Shown: positions 24,657 through 33,253, counted from the first letter of the stretch. The stretch: DNA of 64,000 nucleotides from Hymenobacter oligotrophus (GCF_003574965.1 NZ_CP032317.1:3224001-3288000), one strand, 5' to 3'. Program-made: numbers and translations. The notes: generated by a model not told the origin, from the letters alone.

Positions 24657-24730
24657 TCGGGGTGGCAGGATTCGAACCTACGGCCTCTACGTCCCGAACG
24701 TAGCGCGCTACCGGGCTGCGCTACACCCCG
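24657..24730 (-). tRNA. tRNA-Pro (anticodon CGG)
   Basis: A 74-nt cloverleaf: acceptor CGGGGTG/CACCCCG, anticodon stem CTACG/CGTAG with loop TTCGGGA (anticodon CGG), T-arm with GGTTCGAATCC. It lies 80 bp upstream of tRNA-Pro(GGG) on the same strand; the two probably share a transcript. Confidence 0.96.
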
Positions 24731-24911
24731 ATTCGGACAATGTGGGTGCAAATGTACGCAGGCAATTTGCAAACGTGCAACCCTTGGTAACTGATTTTTT
24801 TCAGCGGGTGCCACTACGCAGAATAGGCACGAAAGTTGGCGTAACGGGCGTTTGATGCACCGACGAGCTTGCCAACTGTCGCTGGCTCAAGCGCATCATG
24901 GCCAAAATCAG

Positions 24912-24919
24912 TATCTTTG
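24912..24919 (+). promoter_or_regulatory. -7 box of the T9SS sorting-domain protein gene
   Basis: TATCTTTG is an exact TAnnTTTG match 27 bp before the ATG at 24947. Confidence 0.5.
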
Positions 24920-24946
24920 AGTTCTGACACGCAGTCGTTTCCACCT

Positions 24947-25315
24947 ATGAAAGCGTACGTCTACACCTTTATGTTTGTGGCGCTATCCAGTGCTGCCTTT
25001 GCTCAAAACAGCCCCACGGCCAAGCCCGCCCTTATCACTTCGGATAGCGTGCAGCAGCCTGTGGCCGGCCCTGGCATCACTTTCAATGTGGAGGCCAACC
25101 CCGTAAACAACACGCTGCGGGTGCGCACCAATGCCAAAGGCCCCATGCAGCTGGAAGTAAACGATGCCTCGGGCCACCCGGTGCTTACCAAAGCATTGTC
25201 GGTCAACGGTTCGGCCATTTCGGTGCCCTTGGGCAATTTGCCCGGCGGCTCGTACGTAGTGCGCTGCATGGTAGCCGACAAAACGTTTATGCGCCGCGTT
25301 ACGCTCGGCCAGTAA
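24947..25315 (+). CDS. Small secreted protein made of a type IX sorting-like domain
   Basis: The 122-residue product has a signal peptide (MKAYVYTFMFVALSSAAFA, cleaved before QNS) and a domain of about 75 residues that follows the T9SS type A sorting pattern: NPVNNTLRVRT, MQLEVNDASGHPVL, then ISVPLGNLPGGSYVVRCMV and a C-terminal RRVTLGQ. In normal cargo this domain is the C-terminal tail of a much larger enzyme or adhesin; here it makes up nearly the whole protein. It could be a T9SS-displayed peptide, a decoy, or a short domain of similar fold. A terminator follows the stop codon. Confidence 0.72.
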   Translation: MKAYVYTFMFVALSSAAFAQNSPTAKPALITSDSVQQPVAGPGITFNVEANPVNNTLRVRTNAKGPMQLEVNDASGHPVLTKALSVNGSAISVPLGNLPGGSYVVRCMVADKTFMRRVTLGQ

Positions 25316-25345
25316 GCCCTTGCTTTTACAGCGGGCTAGTACTTT

Positions 25346-25376
25346 AGCCTCCCGGCCGTGCTGGTCGGGAGGCTTT
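25346..25376 (+). terminator. Terminator after the sorting-domain gene
   Basis: AGCCTCCCG pairs with CGGGAGGCT around an 11-nt loop, followed by TTTTCTGTTTT. Confidence 0.85.
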
Positions 25377-25411
25377 TCTGTTTTCACTTCTGCGCGCTTG
25401 CCGTGGCTACT

Positions 25412-26542
25412 TTGCTATCGTACTGGGAAAAACAAAGCTTTCTGCAGGGCTTTGATGTAGCTGTAGTGGGAGCGGGGCTAGTAGGCCTTACGGCAGCCAT
25501 TTACACCAAGCGGCTGCGGCCCCGGGCCCGCGTGGTAGTGCTGGAGCGCGACGTGCTGCCCAATGGCGCCAGCACCAAAAATGCCGGTTTTGCGTGCTTT
25601 GGCAGCGTATCGGAGCTAATGGAGCAGGAGAAGCGCGGGGGCACGGCGGCGCTGCTATCGGTGGTGCAATACCGCTGGGAGGGGCTGCGCTTGTTGCGCG
25701 AGTTGCTCGGCGACGAAGCCATCGGCTACGAGCCCCTAGGTGGCTACGAGCTGTTTCGGGCGCAGGAGGCTGCCTTGGCCGCGCAGTGCCGCCAGCACCT
25801 AGGGTATTACAACGCGCTGCTGGCACCGATTATAGGCGAGGCCGAAGTCTTCCGGCCGGCCGACCACAAACTGGCCGGTTTTGGCTTTGCCGGTGTGCAC
25901 GCCATGCTGGAAAACGTAGCCGAAGGCGCACTCGATACCGGCCGGATGATGCACGCGCTGCTACGGCTTGCCTGGCAAGAAGGCGTGGTGGTGCTGCACG
26001 GCGTGCCCGTTACCGCCATCGAAGGCGGCTCAGGGGTAGTGAAACTTCGAACGCCGCTGGCCGAGCTGGAGGCCGGGCAAGTGCTGCTGGCCACCAACGC
26101 ATTCAGCCGCACGTTTTTCCCCGACCTCGACGTGGTACCCGGCCGCGGGCAAGTGCTCGTAACGGCGCCGGTGCCCGGGCTGCACTTACCTGGCACGTTT
26201 CACTACGACAAAGGCTATTACTACTTCCGGCCCGTGGCAGGCAACCGCCTATTGCTGGGCGGCGGCCGCAACCTCGACTTCGCCGCCGAAGCCACCACCG
26301 AGCCCGGCCTTACCTCCTTGGTGCAGCAGCACCTAGAGTTGCTGTTGCGCGAGGTAATCTTGCCCGGCCGCAACGTGGCAATAGAGCACCGCTGGAGCGG
26401 TGTAATGGGCTTCGGGCAGGAGTTGGAGCCGTTTATCGGTGAGCTGGCACCCGGTGTCTACGGTGCTTTGCGTTGCAACGGCATGGGCGTGGCCATGGGT
26501 GCCAGAAGCGGCCAACGCGCAGCGGAGCTGCTGAATGAATAA
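25412..26542 (+). CDS. FAD-dependent oxidoreductase (DAO family)
   Basis: The 376-residue product has the N-terminal Rossmann motif GAGLVG (residues 20-25) with a following acidic residue for FAD ribose, a NGASTKNAGFACFGS stretch close to the flavin, and a C-terminal NGMGVAMG segment typical of the DAO superfamily (glycine/sarcosine/D-amino-acid oxidase relatives). The substrate is unknown. The frame opens at a GTG (25358) inside the preceding terminator, so the TTG at 25412 giving MLSYWEKQSF is the likely start. The gene converges with an ABC exporter gene. Confidence 0.82.
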   Translation: MLSYWEKQSFLQGFDVAVVGAGLVGLTAAIYTKRLRPRARVVVLERDVLPNGASTKNAGFACFGSVSELMEQEKRGGTAALLSVVQYRWEGLRLLRELLGDEAIGYEPLGGYELFRAQEAALAAQCRQHLGYYNALLAPIIGEAEVFRPADHKLAGFGFAGVHAMLENVAEGALDTGRMMHALLRLAWQEGVVVLHGVPVTAIEGGSGVVKLRTPLAELEAGQVLLATNAFSRTFFPDLDVVPGRGQVLVTAPVPGLHLPGTFHYDKGYYYFRPVAGNRLLLGGGRNLDFAAEATTEPGLTSLVQQHLELLLREVILPGRNVAIEHRWSGVMGFGQELEPFIGELAPGVYGALRCNGMGVAMGARSGQRAAELLNE

Positions 26543-26590
26543 CGAAGAAGGACGAAGGAACAGCAGCCTCCTTCTTCCTCGGTCATTAAT
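26534..26590. repeat. Imperfect inverted repeat between convergent genes
   Basis: CGAAGAAGGACGAAGGA is followed by CTCCTTCTTCCTCGG and a rough mirror of AATGAATAA (CGGTCATTAAT). The words resemble those of spacer B; the hairpin may end transcription from both sides. Confidence 0.5.
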
Positions 26591-26597
26591 CCTTACC

Positions 26598-28382
26598 TCA
26601 TGCCTCTTCGCTTTGCAGTTGCCGCTCGTAGAGGGCGCGGTACAGGCCTTCTTGGTCGGCCATAAGCTCCTCGTGGGTGCCGTGCTGCACAATGCGGCCG
26701 TCGTCGAGCACCAGGATATGGTCGGCTAGCTTTACCGACGACACCCGGTGCGAAATGATGAGGCTGGTGCGGTTCTGCATAATGCGCTGCAGGCTACCCA
26801 GGATAACGTTTTCTGTTTTGGTATCAACAGCCGACAGCGCATCGTCCAGAATCAGAATGCTCGGCTCCTTAACCAACGCCCGCGCAATGCTGACGCGCTG
26901 TTTTTGGCCGCCCGATAGGGTAATGCCCCGCTCGCCTACCTTGGTCTCGAAGCCTTCCGGAAAGCGCATAATGTTCTCGTACACGTCGGCATCCTTGGCC
27001 GCTTGCACCATGCGTTCTTCCGAAAGCGCATCCAAGCCGAAACCAATGTTGTGGCCAATGGTATCGGAAAACAGAAATACATCCTGCGGCACGTAACCAA
27101 TTTGGCTACGCAGCGAGGTGAGTGCATAGTCGCGCACATCTACCCCGTCGACCAAGATGCGGCCCGAGGTGACATCGTAGAGGCGGCAGAGCAGGTTGGC
27201 AATGGTGCTTTTGCCCGAGCCCGTGTTGCCAATTACGGCCAGCGTATGCCCCGGCTGAATGCGAAACGACACCCCGGTAAGCGCCTGAATGCCCGTGTCG
27301 GGATACACAAACGAGACGTTATCGAACACGATATCGCCCTGAATGTGCTGCGCGATGTTTTGGCGCGAAACAATATCGGTTTTCTGGTTCAGGAACTCGT
27401 TGATGCGGGCTTGCGAAGCCTCGGCCCTTTGCACCAACGACGAAGTCCAACCTAGGGCGGTTACCGGCCACGTCAGCAAGTTCACGTAAATCAGAAACTC
27501 GGCAATGGTGCCCGTGGTAATTGTGCCGCGGATTACCTCTTGTCCGCCAATCCACACCGTAACAATGGTGCTAACCCCAACCAAGAACAGGATCAGCGGG
27601 AAAAACAGCGAGTTAACGAAGTTCAGCTCCAGGGATTTGGCCCGGTAGGCATCGGAAGCGGTGGTGAAGTTCCGGTGCGAGTCTTGCTCGCGCACAAACG
27701 ACTTCAGCACCCGAATGCCCGAAAACGCCTCTTGCACAAAGGTGGTCATGTTGGCCAGCGCCTTCTGAATCTCGTCCGACTTCTTTTCGATGAGGTTGTT
27801 GACGTAGAAAATGCTGATGCTCAGAATGGGAAGGGGCAGCAAAGTGAGCAAAGTCAGCTTCACGTTCACCATCAGCATCAGCGGCACAATCAGCAGAAAC
27901 AGGATAACCAGCTGCATGAAGTACATAATGGCCGGCCCGATGTACATGCGCACGCGGCCTACGTCCTCGGAAATGCGCGACATCAGGTCGCCGGTGCTGT
28001 GGCGGCGGTAAAAGGAGAGGGGCAACGACTGGTAGTGCTGGTATATCTCGTTTTTCTGGTCGTTCTCGATCAGCCGCGACATCACGATCAGCGTTTGGCG
28101 CATGAAAAACAGAAACACGCCGCGCAGCAAGGCCAAGCCGATGATGAGCGCCCCGTACAGGATAATGTTGCGGCCGAACAGGCTGTACACGCCCTGTTGG
28201 GCTTGGGTGCCCCCGAAGAGGTGGTACAGGTCGATGCCTTCCTGCACCAAATCGAAAGCGTAGCGCACTACCTGCGCCGGAAATATGGCTAGCAGGGTGC
28301 TTAACGCCACAAACAGCACTCCACCTAGGAAGTGCCATTTGTAACGGACGAGGTATTTATCGGTAGCGCGGATGGCTTTCAC
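26598..28382 (-). CDS. ABC transporter, fused permease and ATPase (lipid/multidrug exporter type)
   Basis: The 594-residue half-transporter begins at GTG (MKAIRATDKYLVRYKWHF). Its membrane domain (about residues 15-320) includes the coupling segment GDLMSRISEDVGRVR, and its ATPase domain has GNTGSGKST (Walker A), the canonical signature LSGGQKQR and Walker B ILILDDALSAVD, with an Asp-Asp-Ala rather than Asp-Glu-Ala start. It is distinct from the exporter at 21.2 kb. In the second half-site, the replacement of the catalytic Glu by Asp could slow ATP hydrolysis if it forms a homodimer. Substrate unknown. Confidence 0.92.
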   Translation of the reverse strand: MKAIRATDKYLVRYKWHFLGGVLFVALSTLLAIFPAQVVRYAFDLVQEGIDLYHLFGGTQAQQGVYSLFGRNIILYGALIIGLALLRGVFLFFMRQTLIVMSRLIENDQKNEIYQHYQSLPLSFYRRHSTGDLMSRISEDVGRVRMYIGPAIMYFMQLVILFLLIVPLMLMVNVKLTLLTLLPLPILSISIFYVNNLIEKKSDEIQKALANMTTFVQEAFSGIRVLKSFVREQDSHRNFTTASDAYRAKSLELNFVNSLFFPLILFLVGVSTIVTVWIGGQEVIRGTITTGTIAEFLIYVNLLTWPVTALGWTSSLVQRAEASQARINEFLNQKTDIVSRQNIAQHIQGDIVFDNVSFVYPDTGIQALTGVSFRIQPGHTLAVIGNTGSGKSTIANLLCRLYDVTSGRILVDGVDVRDYALTSLRSQIGYVPQDVFLFSDTIGHNIGFGLDALSEERMVQAAKDADVYENIMRFPEGFETKVGERGITLSGGQKQRVSIARALVKEPSILILDDALSAVDTKTENVILGSLQRIMQNRTSLIISHRVSSVKLADHILVLDDGRIVQHGTHEELMADQEGLYRALYERQLQSEEA

Positions 28383-28407
28383 GGGCGGGAGTATCGGGGC
28401 CGGGCTG

Positions 28408-28455
28408 ACCCGTTTTTCGGGAGCATTCCCGGTGGGCTGAGTCGGAAAAACGGGT
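28408..28455. promoter_or_regulatory. Inverted repeat just upstream of the leucine dehydrogenase -7 box
   Basis: ACCCGTTTTTC (28408-28418) and GAAAAACGGGT (28445-28455) are exact reverse complements. The right arm ends at the base before the -7 box, so the repeat spans the -33 region. Confidence 0.4.
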
Positions 28456-28463
28456 TACCTTTG
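28456..28463 (+). promoter_or_regulatory. -7 box of the leucine dehydrogenase gene
   Basis: TACCTTTG matches TAnnTTTG exactly. It lies 158 bp before the ATG at 28622, implying a long 5' leader of about 150 nt. Confidence 0.5.
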
Positions 28464-28621
28464 CGGCCGGTTTCGGGGCGGTGGCCAAAGGTACTGCGTA
28501 GTGGGAAGTCAGTAGTCAGAAACCGGCCACGACTCCCTAGGTTCTACGCAACGTTTGGTCCGGCCACGGCGACCATGTGCCGTCTACCTACATCCTACCC
28601 ATTCCCACAACGTTTTCCCCC

Positions 28622-29713
28622 ATGGTTGAGATCCAAGCCCTGCCCGAGACCAGCATCTTTGGGCAAATTGCTGAGTTCCAGCACGAGCAAGTGGTGTTTT
28701 GCCACGACCACGAAACCGGACTCCGCGCCATCATCGGCATCCACAACACCGTGCTGGGCCCGGCCCTGGGTGGCACGCGCATGTGGCACTATGCCTCCGA
28801 CGCCGAAGCCCTGAACGACGTGCTGCGCCTCTCGCGGGGCATGACCTACAAGGCCGCTATTTCGGGCCTGAACCTAGGGGGTGGCAAAGCCGTGATTATC
28901 GGCGACGCTAAAACGCAGAAAAACGAAGCGTTGCTGCGCAAGTTTGGCCGCTTTGTAAAGAACCTCAACGGCAAGTACATCACGGCCGAGGATGTGAACA
29001 TGACCACCAAGGACATGGAGTACATCCGCATGGAAACCACGCACGTAGCCGGCCTGCCCGAATCGATGGGCGGCTCGGGCGACCCGTCGCCGGTCACGGC
29101 TTACGGCACCTACATGGGCATGAAGGCTGCCGCCAAGAAGGCATTCGGCTCGGATAGCCTCGTAGGCAAGCGCGTAGCCGTGCAGGGTGTGGGCCACGTG
29201 GGTACTTACCTGCTCGAGCACCTCACCAAAGAGGGCGCCGAAATTGTGCTGACCGATTACTACACGGAGCGCGCCGAGGAAGCCGGTGCCCGTTTCGGTG
29301 CCAAAGTGGTGGGCTTGGATGAAATCTACGACCAAGACGTGGACATCTACTCGCCCTGCGCCCTAGGTGCCACCCTCAACGACGACACTATCGGCCGCCT
29401 GAAGTGCGCCGTGGTAGCAGGCTGCGCCAACAACCAGCTCAAGGACGAAAACGTGCACGGCCCGGCGCTGGTGGAGCGCGGCATCATCTACGCCCCCGAC
29501 TTCCTGATCAACGCCGGTGGCCTGATCAACGTGTACTCGGAAGTGGTAGGCAGCAGCCGCCAAGGTGCGCTGAACCAAACCGAGAAGATTTACGATTACA
29601 CCCTCCAGGTACTGGAGAAAGCCGCCAAAGAGGGTTCGCACCCCCAAGCCGCGGCCGTTCGCCAGGCCGAACAGCGCATTGCTGCCATCGGTCGGGTGAA
29701 ATCGACGTACTAA
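28622..29713 (+). CDS. Leucine dehydrogenase (Glu/Leu/Phe/Val dehydrogenase family)
   Basis: The 363-residue product shows GLRAIIGIHNTVLGPALGGTRM, MTYKAAISGLNLGGGKAVI with Lys77 and catalytic Lys89, and the dinucleotide loop GVGHVGTYL. The length and the GGGKAVI context fit the octameric NAD-dependent leucine/branched-chain amino acid dehydrogenases rather than glutamate dehydrogenases. It reversibly deaminates Leu, Val and Ile, feeding branched-chain acyl-CoA primers for iso-fatty acids typical of Bacteroidota. The frame is open from a GTG at 28577; the ATG at 28622 fits the family start. Confidence 0.92.
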   Translation: MVEIQALPETSIFGQIAEFQHEQVVFCHDHETGLRAIIGIHNTVLGPALGGTRMWHYASDAEALNDVLRLSRGMTYKAAISGLNLGGGKAVIIGDAKTQKNEALLRKFGRFVKNLNGKYITAEDVNMTTKDMEYIRMETTHVAGLPESMGGSGDPSPVTAYGTYMGMKAAAKKAFGSDSLVGKRVAVQGVGHVGTYLLEHLTKEGAEIVLTDYYTERAEEAGARFGAKVVGLDEIYDQDVDIYSPCALGATLNDDTIGRLKCAVVAGCANNQLKDENVHGPALVERGIIYAPDFLINAGGLINVYSEVVGSSRQGALNQTEKIYDYTLQVLEKAAKEGSHPQAAAVRQAEQRIAAIGRVKSTY

Positions 29714-29826
29714 AGTTTAGGAGTTGGGGAGTTTGTGAGTTTAGGAGTTGTTGTTCAGGACTTCTGGGCTACGACTTCGCCAACTCGTAAACTCCCCAAC
29801 TCGCAAACTCATTAACTCCTTCCGTT
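29714..29826. repeat. Word-repeat inverted spacer D
   Basis: GAGTTGGGGAGTTT (29721-29734) recurs in exact inverted form as AAACTCCCCAACTC (29789-29802). Around these sit several more GAGTTTAGGAGTTG-like words on the left and CCAACTCGTAAACTC-like words on the right. The spacer fills the whole gap between leucine dehydrogenase and nusB. Confidence 0.75.
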
Positions 29827-31029
29827 TTGCTTAACCGCCGTACGCTTCGCATCAAAGTCATGCAGGCCCTTTATGCCTACGATCAGGCAATTGGGTCCGA
29901 TTTTTTATTGGCTCTGGACCGCATCAGCGAAGCTTTTCAGCCCGACCTGAACTCCATGGTACCGCAAGACCGGCGCCTGCTGCAAGGGCAGCAGAAGCTG
30001 GCTGAAGCTGGTTTTCGGGAGTGGCACAAGGCCGGCGGTACTGCTGAGCCCGAAGAACTCGACAACCAGGAGGTAAACGACGCCATCCGCGACGCTGTTA
30101 AGTACTATCAGAAGCAGGTTCAGAAAGAAAACCAATTCTACCTGAACCAGATGCTCCACGCCACGGAGAGCATCCACGATCAGTACATTCACCTGCTGAA
30201 CCTGCCGGCAGCCCTGCTGCAGGTGCTGGAGGAGGAGCGTAGCCGCGAAGCCCGCCGGTTTACGGCCGCCACCGACCGCCTCGATACCACGCGCCTCGAG
30301 CAAAACCCGGTGCTGCAAAAGCTTGCCGCCAACAAGCAACTGCAGGAGCTAACCATCCGCCGCACCCTGCAATGGGCTGGCGAAGACGAGATGGAAGCCC
30401 TGCGCCAGGCCTGGCGCAACGAAATGCGCAACGACACCGAGCTGCGCAGCTACTTTGAAGCGCCAGCCGGCGACGAAGGTGTCCGTGATTACGGCGCCGA
30501 GCAGGAAATCCTCAAGCACATCTACAAGACGTACGTGTTCAAGGGGGAGGCTATTCCGGCGCTGCTGGAAGAGCAAGACCTGAACTGGGAGGAGAACCGC
30601 TCCATCGTGAAGAATCTGGTGGTGAAGACGATGAAGATGCTGGAAGAAGGCACCGACGAGAACATGGAACTTCTGTCGTTGTCGGCCAACTGGCAGGAAG
30701 ACAAGGAGTTTGCCGAAACGCTGTACAAGCAAACCCTCGCCGACGACGCCCGCTACGAGCAACTCATTTCGGGTGCCGTGCAAAACTGGGACGTGGAGCG
30801 CGTGGCCCTGCTCGACAAGATCATCCTGAAGATGGCCCTGTGCGAAATGCATCTGTTCCGCTCCATTCCGGTGAAGGTGACCATCAACGAGTACATCGAA
30901 ATCAGCAAACTCTACAGCACGCCCAAAAGCAAGCAGTTTATCAACGGTATTCTGGATAAATTGGCGCAAGACCTGATGGCCAGCGGCGCCATCCGTAAGT
31001 CGGGCCGCGGCCTGCTGGACAACCAGTAA
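29827..31029 (+). CDS. nusB: Transcription antitermination factor NusB, long Bacteroidota form
   Basis: The 400-residue product starts at TTG and reads LNRRTLRIKVMQALYAYDQ, the NusB N-terminus. The C-terminal 130 residues (VERVALLDKIILKMALCEMHLFRSIPVKVTINEYIEISKLYSTPKSKQFINGILDKL, shown here by its ends) hold the conserved NusB helices; the middle 200 residues are a Glu/Gln-rich helical insertion that makes the protein about three times longer than E. coli NusB, as is usual in this phylum. It would join NusE/S10 in rRNA antitermination complexes. YtxH follows in the same direction. Confidence 0.92.
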   Translation: MLNRRTLRIKVMQALYAYDQAIGSDFLLALDRISEAFQPDLNSMVPQDRRLLQGQQKLAEAGFREWHKAGGTAEPEELDNQEVNDAIRDAVKYYQKQVQKENQFYLNQMLHATESIHDQYIHLLNLPAALLQVLEEERSREARRFTAATDRLDTTRLEQNPVLQKLAANKQLQELTIRRTLQWAGEDEMEALRQAWRNEMRNDTELRSYFEAPAGDEGVRDYGAEQEILKHIYKTYVFKGEAIPALLEEQDLNWEENRSIVKNLVVKTMKMLEEGTDENMELLSLSANWQEDKEFAETLYKQTLADDARYEQLISGAVQNWDVERVALLDKIILKMALCEMHLFRSIPVKVTINEYIEISKLYSTPKSKQFINGILDKLAQDLMASGAIRKSGRGLLDNQ

Positions 31030-31124
31030 GACCTAGGCAACCCCGGCAACGGCGCCTGCGTTGAGCCCCTCAGAAACCGTTCTGTTTTCCGCACTTTCCC
31101 TTCTCTCCCTACCGCTCCCGCCCC

Positions 31125-31436
31125 ATGGCTAGCAAAACCACTACCGGCATTTTGTGCTTTGCCACCGGCGCCCTAGCCGGCGCTACTATCGGCCTTTTGT
31201 TTGCGCCCGAAAAGGGCCGCGAAACGCGTAGCTGGCTTAGCTACAAGCTCGAGAAGTACCGCGAAGTGCTGGCCGACCTAACGGAGAACTTGGTTACCAG
31301 CCGCGTCGACGAAGGTCCGTCGTCGGCCCGGGCCGAGGGGCAGCGCGTAATCCGCGACGCGAAAGACAAAGCCGAGCAACTGCTGGGCGACGTTGATCAG
31401 CTCATCAACCAAATCAACTCGCGCCGCACCGTTTAA
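31125..31436 (+). CDS. YtxH domain protein
   Basis: The 103-residue product has an N-terminal glycine/alanine-rich hydrophobic stretch (GILCFATGALAGATIGLLFAPEKGRETR), the YtxH signature, followed by a charged helical tail (about residues 40-98) likely to form a coiled coil. YtxH proteins are small membrane-associated stress proteins of unknown mechanism. The gene lies 95 bp after nusB and before the isocitrate dehydrogenase gene in the same direction. Confidence 0.85.
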   Translation: MASKTTTGILCFATGALAGATIGLLFAPEKGRETRSWLSYKLEKYREVLADLTENLVTSRVDEGPSSARAEGQRVIRDAKDKAEQLLGDVDQLINQINSRRTV

Positions 31437-31449
31437 CACGCTTCGCCGA

Positions 31450-31555
31450 AAACCGATGTGCTGATGTGCTGCCGAATGAAATGTGCTGAGGAGATACCTA
31501 GGCGCAGTCATCGTGAGCACATCGGCACATTCTCATATCCGCACATTCATTCGTC
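31450..31555. repeat. Word-repeat inverted spacer E
   Basis: The left half holds ATGTGCTG words (CCGATGTGCTGATGTGCTG, GAATGAAATGTGCTG); the right half holds inverted partners (GTGAGCACATCGGCACATT, CCGCACATTCATTCG). A CCTAGG lies near the loop. The right arm abuts the start codon of the next gene at 31556. Confidence 0.7.
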
Positions 31556-32557
31556 ATGCATACTATCACCCTCATTCCTGGCGACGGCATCGGCCCCGAA
31601 ATAACCCGTGCCGTGCAGGACATTTTCGCTGCCGCGCAAGTGCCCGTGCAGTGGGAAGAACAAAACGCTGGCCAGACCACCTACGACCAATCGGGTGAGT
31701 TGATTCCGCAAGCCCTGCTCGAGTCGCTCGAGCGCAACTGCGTGGCCCTGAAAGGCCCCATTACTACTCCGGTAGGCAAGGGCTTTCGCTCCATCAACGT
31801 AACGCTGCGCCAGAAGTACGACCTGTACCAAAACCTGCGCCCCGCCAAAACCACCGAAGGCGTACCTACGCGCTACTCGGGCGTTGACATTGTGCTGTTC
31901 CGCGAGAACACCGAAGGCCTGTACTCGGGCCTAGAAGTATACGACGAGCCCCGCGGCATTGCCGACTCGTTTAACCGCATTTCGGTAGAGGGCTCGCGCA
32001 AGATTTGCCGTGCGGCTTTTGCCTACGCTGCCAAGCACGGCCGCAAAAAGGTAACGCTGGCCCACAAAGCCAACATCTTGAAAATGGCCGGCAAGCTAAT
32101 GCTGGATGCCGCGCAGGAAGCTTCGCGCGAGTTCCCGCAAATTCAGTTCGAGGACAAGATCATCGACAACATGTGCATGCAGCTCGTGACCAAGCCCGAG
32201 CAGTTTGACGTGATTGTGACCACCAACCTGTTTGGCGACATCCTGTCGGACCTATGCGCTGGCTTGGTGGGCGGCCTAGGTGTGGTAGCCGGCGCCAACA
32301 TCGGCGACGACATGGCCATCTTCGAAGCGGTGCACGGCTCGGCCCCCGACATTGCTGGCAAAGGCATTGCCAACCCTACCGCTTTGCTGCGCTCGGCTTT
32401 GCTGATGCTGGAGCACCTAGGCGAGAAGGAGTATGCTACGCGCATCGAAACGGCCCTGAACGAAACGCTGCGCCACAAGGAGCAGTGCACCGGCGACCTA
32501 GGCGGCCCGGCCACCACGCAGCAGTTTGCCCAAAACGTAATCAACAACCTGCGCTAA
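31556..32557 (+). CDS. Isocitrate dehydrogenase, NAD-dependent type
   Basis: The 333-residue product belongs to the isocitrate/isopropylmalate dehydrogenase family: [12 protein letters not shown] at the N-terminus, [18 protein letters not shown] (substrate loop), [11 protein letters not shown], the Mg-binding [19 protein letters not shown] and [17 protein letters not shown]. The Ser-Ile-Asn-Val-Thr-Leu-Arg loop and the short length fit NAD-dependent isocitrate dehydrogenases (IDH3-like) better than 3-isopropylmalate dehydrogenase. It would supply 2-oxoglutarate in the TCA cycle. Three of its Leu-Gly pairs that follow a C-ending codon are written CTA-GGN and create CCTAGG. A terminator follows. 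Confidence 0.9.
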   Translation: MHTITLIPGDGIGPEITRAVQDIFAAAQVPVQWEEQNAGQTTYDQSGELIPQALLESLERNCVALKGPITTPVGKGFRSINVTLRQKYDLYQNLRPAKTTEGVPTRYSGVDIVLFRENTEGLYSGLEVYDEPRGIADSFNRISVEGSRKICRAAFAYAAKHGRKKVTLAHKANILKMAGKLMLDAAQEASREFPQIQFEDKIIDNMCMQLVTKPEQFDVIVTTNLFGDILSDLCAGLVGGLGVVAGANIGDDMAIFEAVHGSAPDIAGKGIANPTALLRSALLMLEHLGEKEYATRIETALNETLRHKEQCTGDLGGPATTQQFAQNVINNLR

Positions 32558-32590
32558 CCCGCTGGCGGTTGTATATTTGACGGAAAGCCA

Positions 32591-32627
32591 GCCGCGCCGC
32601 CGCTGTATGGCGGCGCGGTTTTTTCCA
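32591..32627 (+). terminator. Terminator after isocitrate dehydrogenase
   Basis: CCGCGCCGCC pairs with GGCGGCGCGG across a GCTGTAT loop, followed by TTTTTTCC. Confidence 0.85.
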
Positions 32628-32640
32628 TCTTCCCGATTTC

Positions 32641-33165
32641 ATGAAACGCACCCTGTTTTCGACCCTGCTGGTAACTGGCCTGCTCTTTACGGGCGCTTGC
32701 AACCAGCAAAAAACCGAGGTAGGCGAAGCCGGCATGAACGTGGCCGCCACCCAAGCTGCCGATGCCGCCAACCCTACGGTAGACAACCCCAACGTAGCGG
32801 CCGAAACGGAAGCGCCGAACCCGAACGCGCCGGTGATGACGTTTGCCGAGCCCGAGCACGACTTCGGCACCATTCAGCCCAACTCCGTGGTGAAACACAC
32901 CTTTGAGTTCACCAACACGGGCAAAACGCCGCTGCTGATCGACAACGCGCAGGCCTCGTGCGGCTGCACGGTGCCCAGCTGGCCCAAAGACCCGGTAGCC
33001 CCGGGCCAGAAAGGCAAGATTGAAGTTCAATTTGATGCCCACGGCAAAACGGGCATGCAAAACAAGCAAATCACCATCACGGCCAACACCCAGCCGAGCA
33101 CCACGCAGCTCACCATCAAAGGCAATATTTTGCCCGATGGCGCCAACGGACCGGTTCGGCAGTAA
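32641..33165 (+). CDS. DUF1573 lipoprotein
   Basis: The 174-residue product has a lipoprotein signal with lipobox FTGAC (Cys20), a low-complexity Ala/Asn/Pro linker (about residues 25-65) and a DUF1573 immunoglobulin-like domain (about 66-165) with EHDFGTIQPNSVVKHTFEFTNTGKTPL and ASCGCTVPSWPKDPVAPG. DUF1573 proteins are abundant in Bacteroidota and their role is unknown, although an ASH-like adhesion or assembly domain is assumed. It starts the DUF1573-yajC-ybbR-coaE run that is conserved in this phylum. Confidence 0.9.
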   Translation: MKRTLFSTLLVTGLLFTGACNQQKTEVGEAGMNVAATQAADAANPTVDNPNVAAETEAPNPNAPVMTFAEPEHDFGTIQPNSVVKHTFEFTNTGKTPLLIDNAQASCGCTVPSWPKDPVAPGQKGKIEVQFDAHGKTGMQNKQITITANTQPSTTQLTIKGNILPDGANGPVRQ

Positions 33166-33178
33166 TTGCTAGGTCGCG

Positions 33179-33216
33179 AAAAAAGGCCTGCGGCAACCGC
33201 CGCAGGCCTTTTTTAT
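33179..33216 (+). terminator. Terminator after DUF1573 gene
   Basis: AAAAAAGGCCTGCGGC and GCCGCAGGCCTTTTTT are exact reverse complements around a 4-nt loop AACC. It can work in both directions, but the neighbouring genes are codirectional. Confidence 0.88.
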
Positions 33217-33253
33217 TGTAAACTTGTCTTTCTTCAACCATTTCCCTTCCGCC

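Noticed and set aside
24457-24855. Plus-strand open frame of 132 codons over the two tRNA-Pro genes
   Set aside because: It reads through both tRNAs antisense and the terminator; it is a shadow of conserved RNA sequence.
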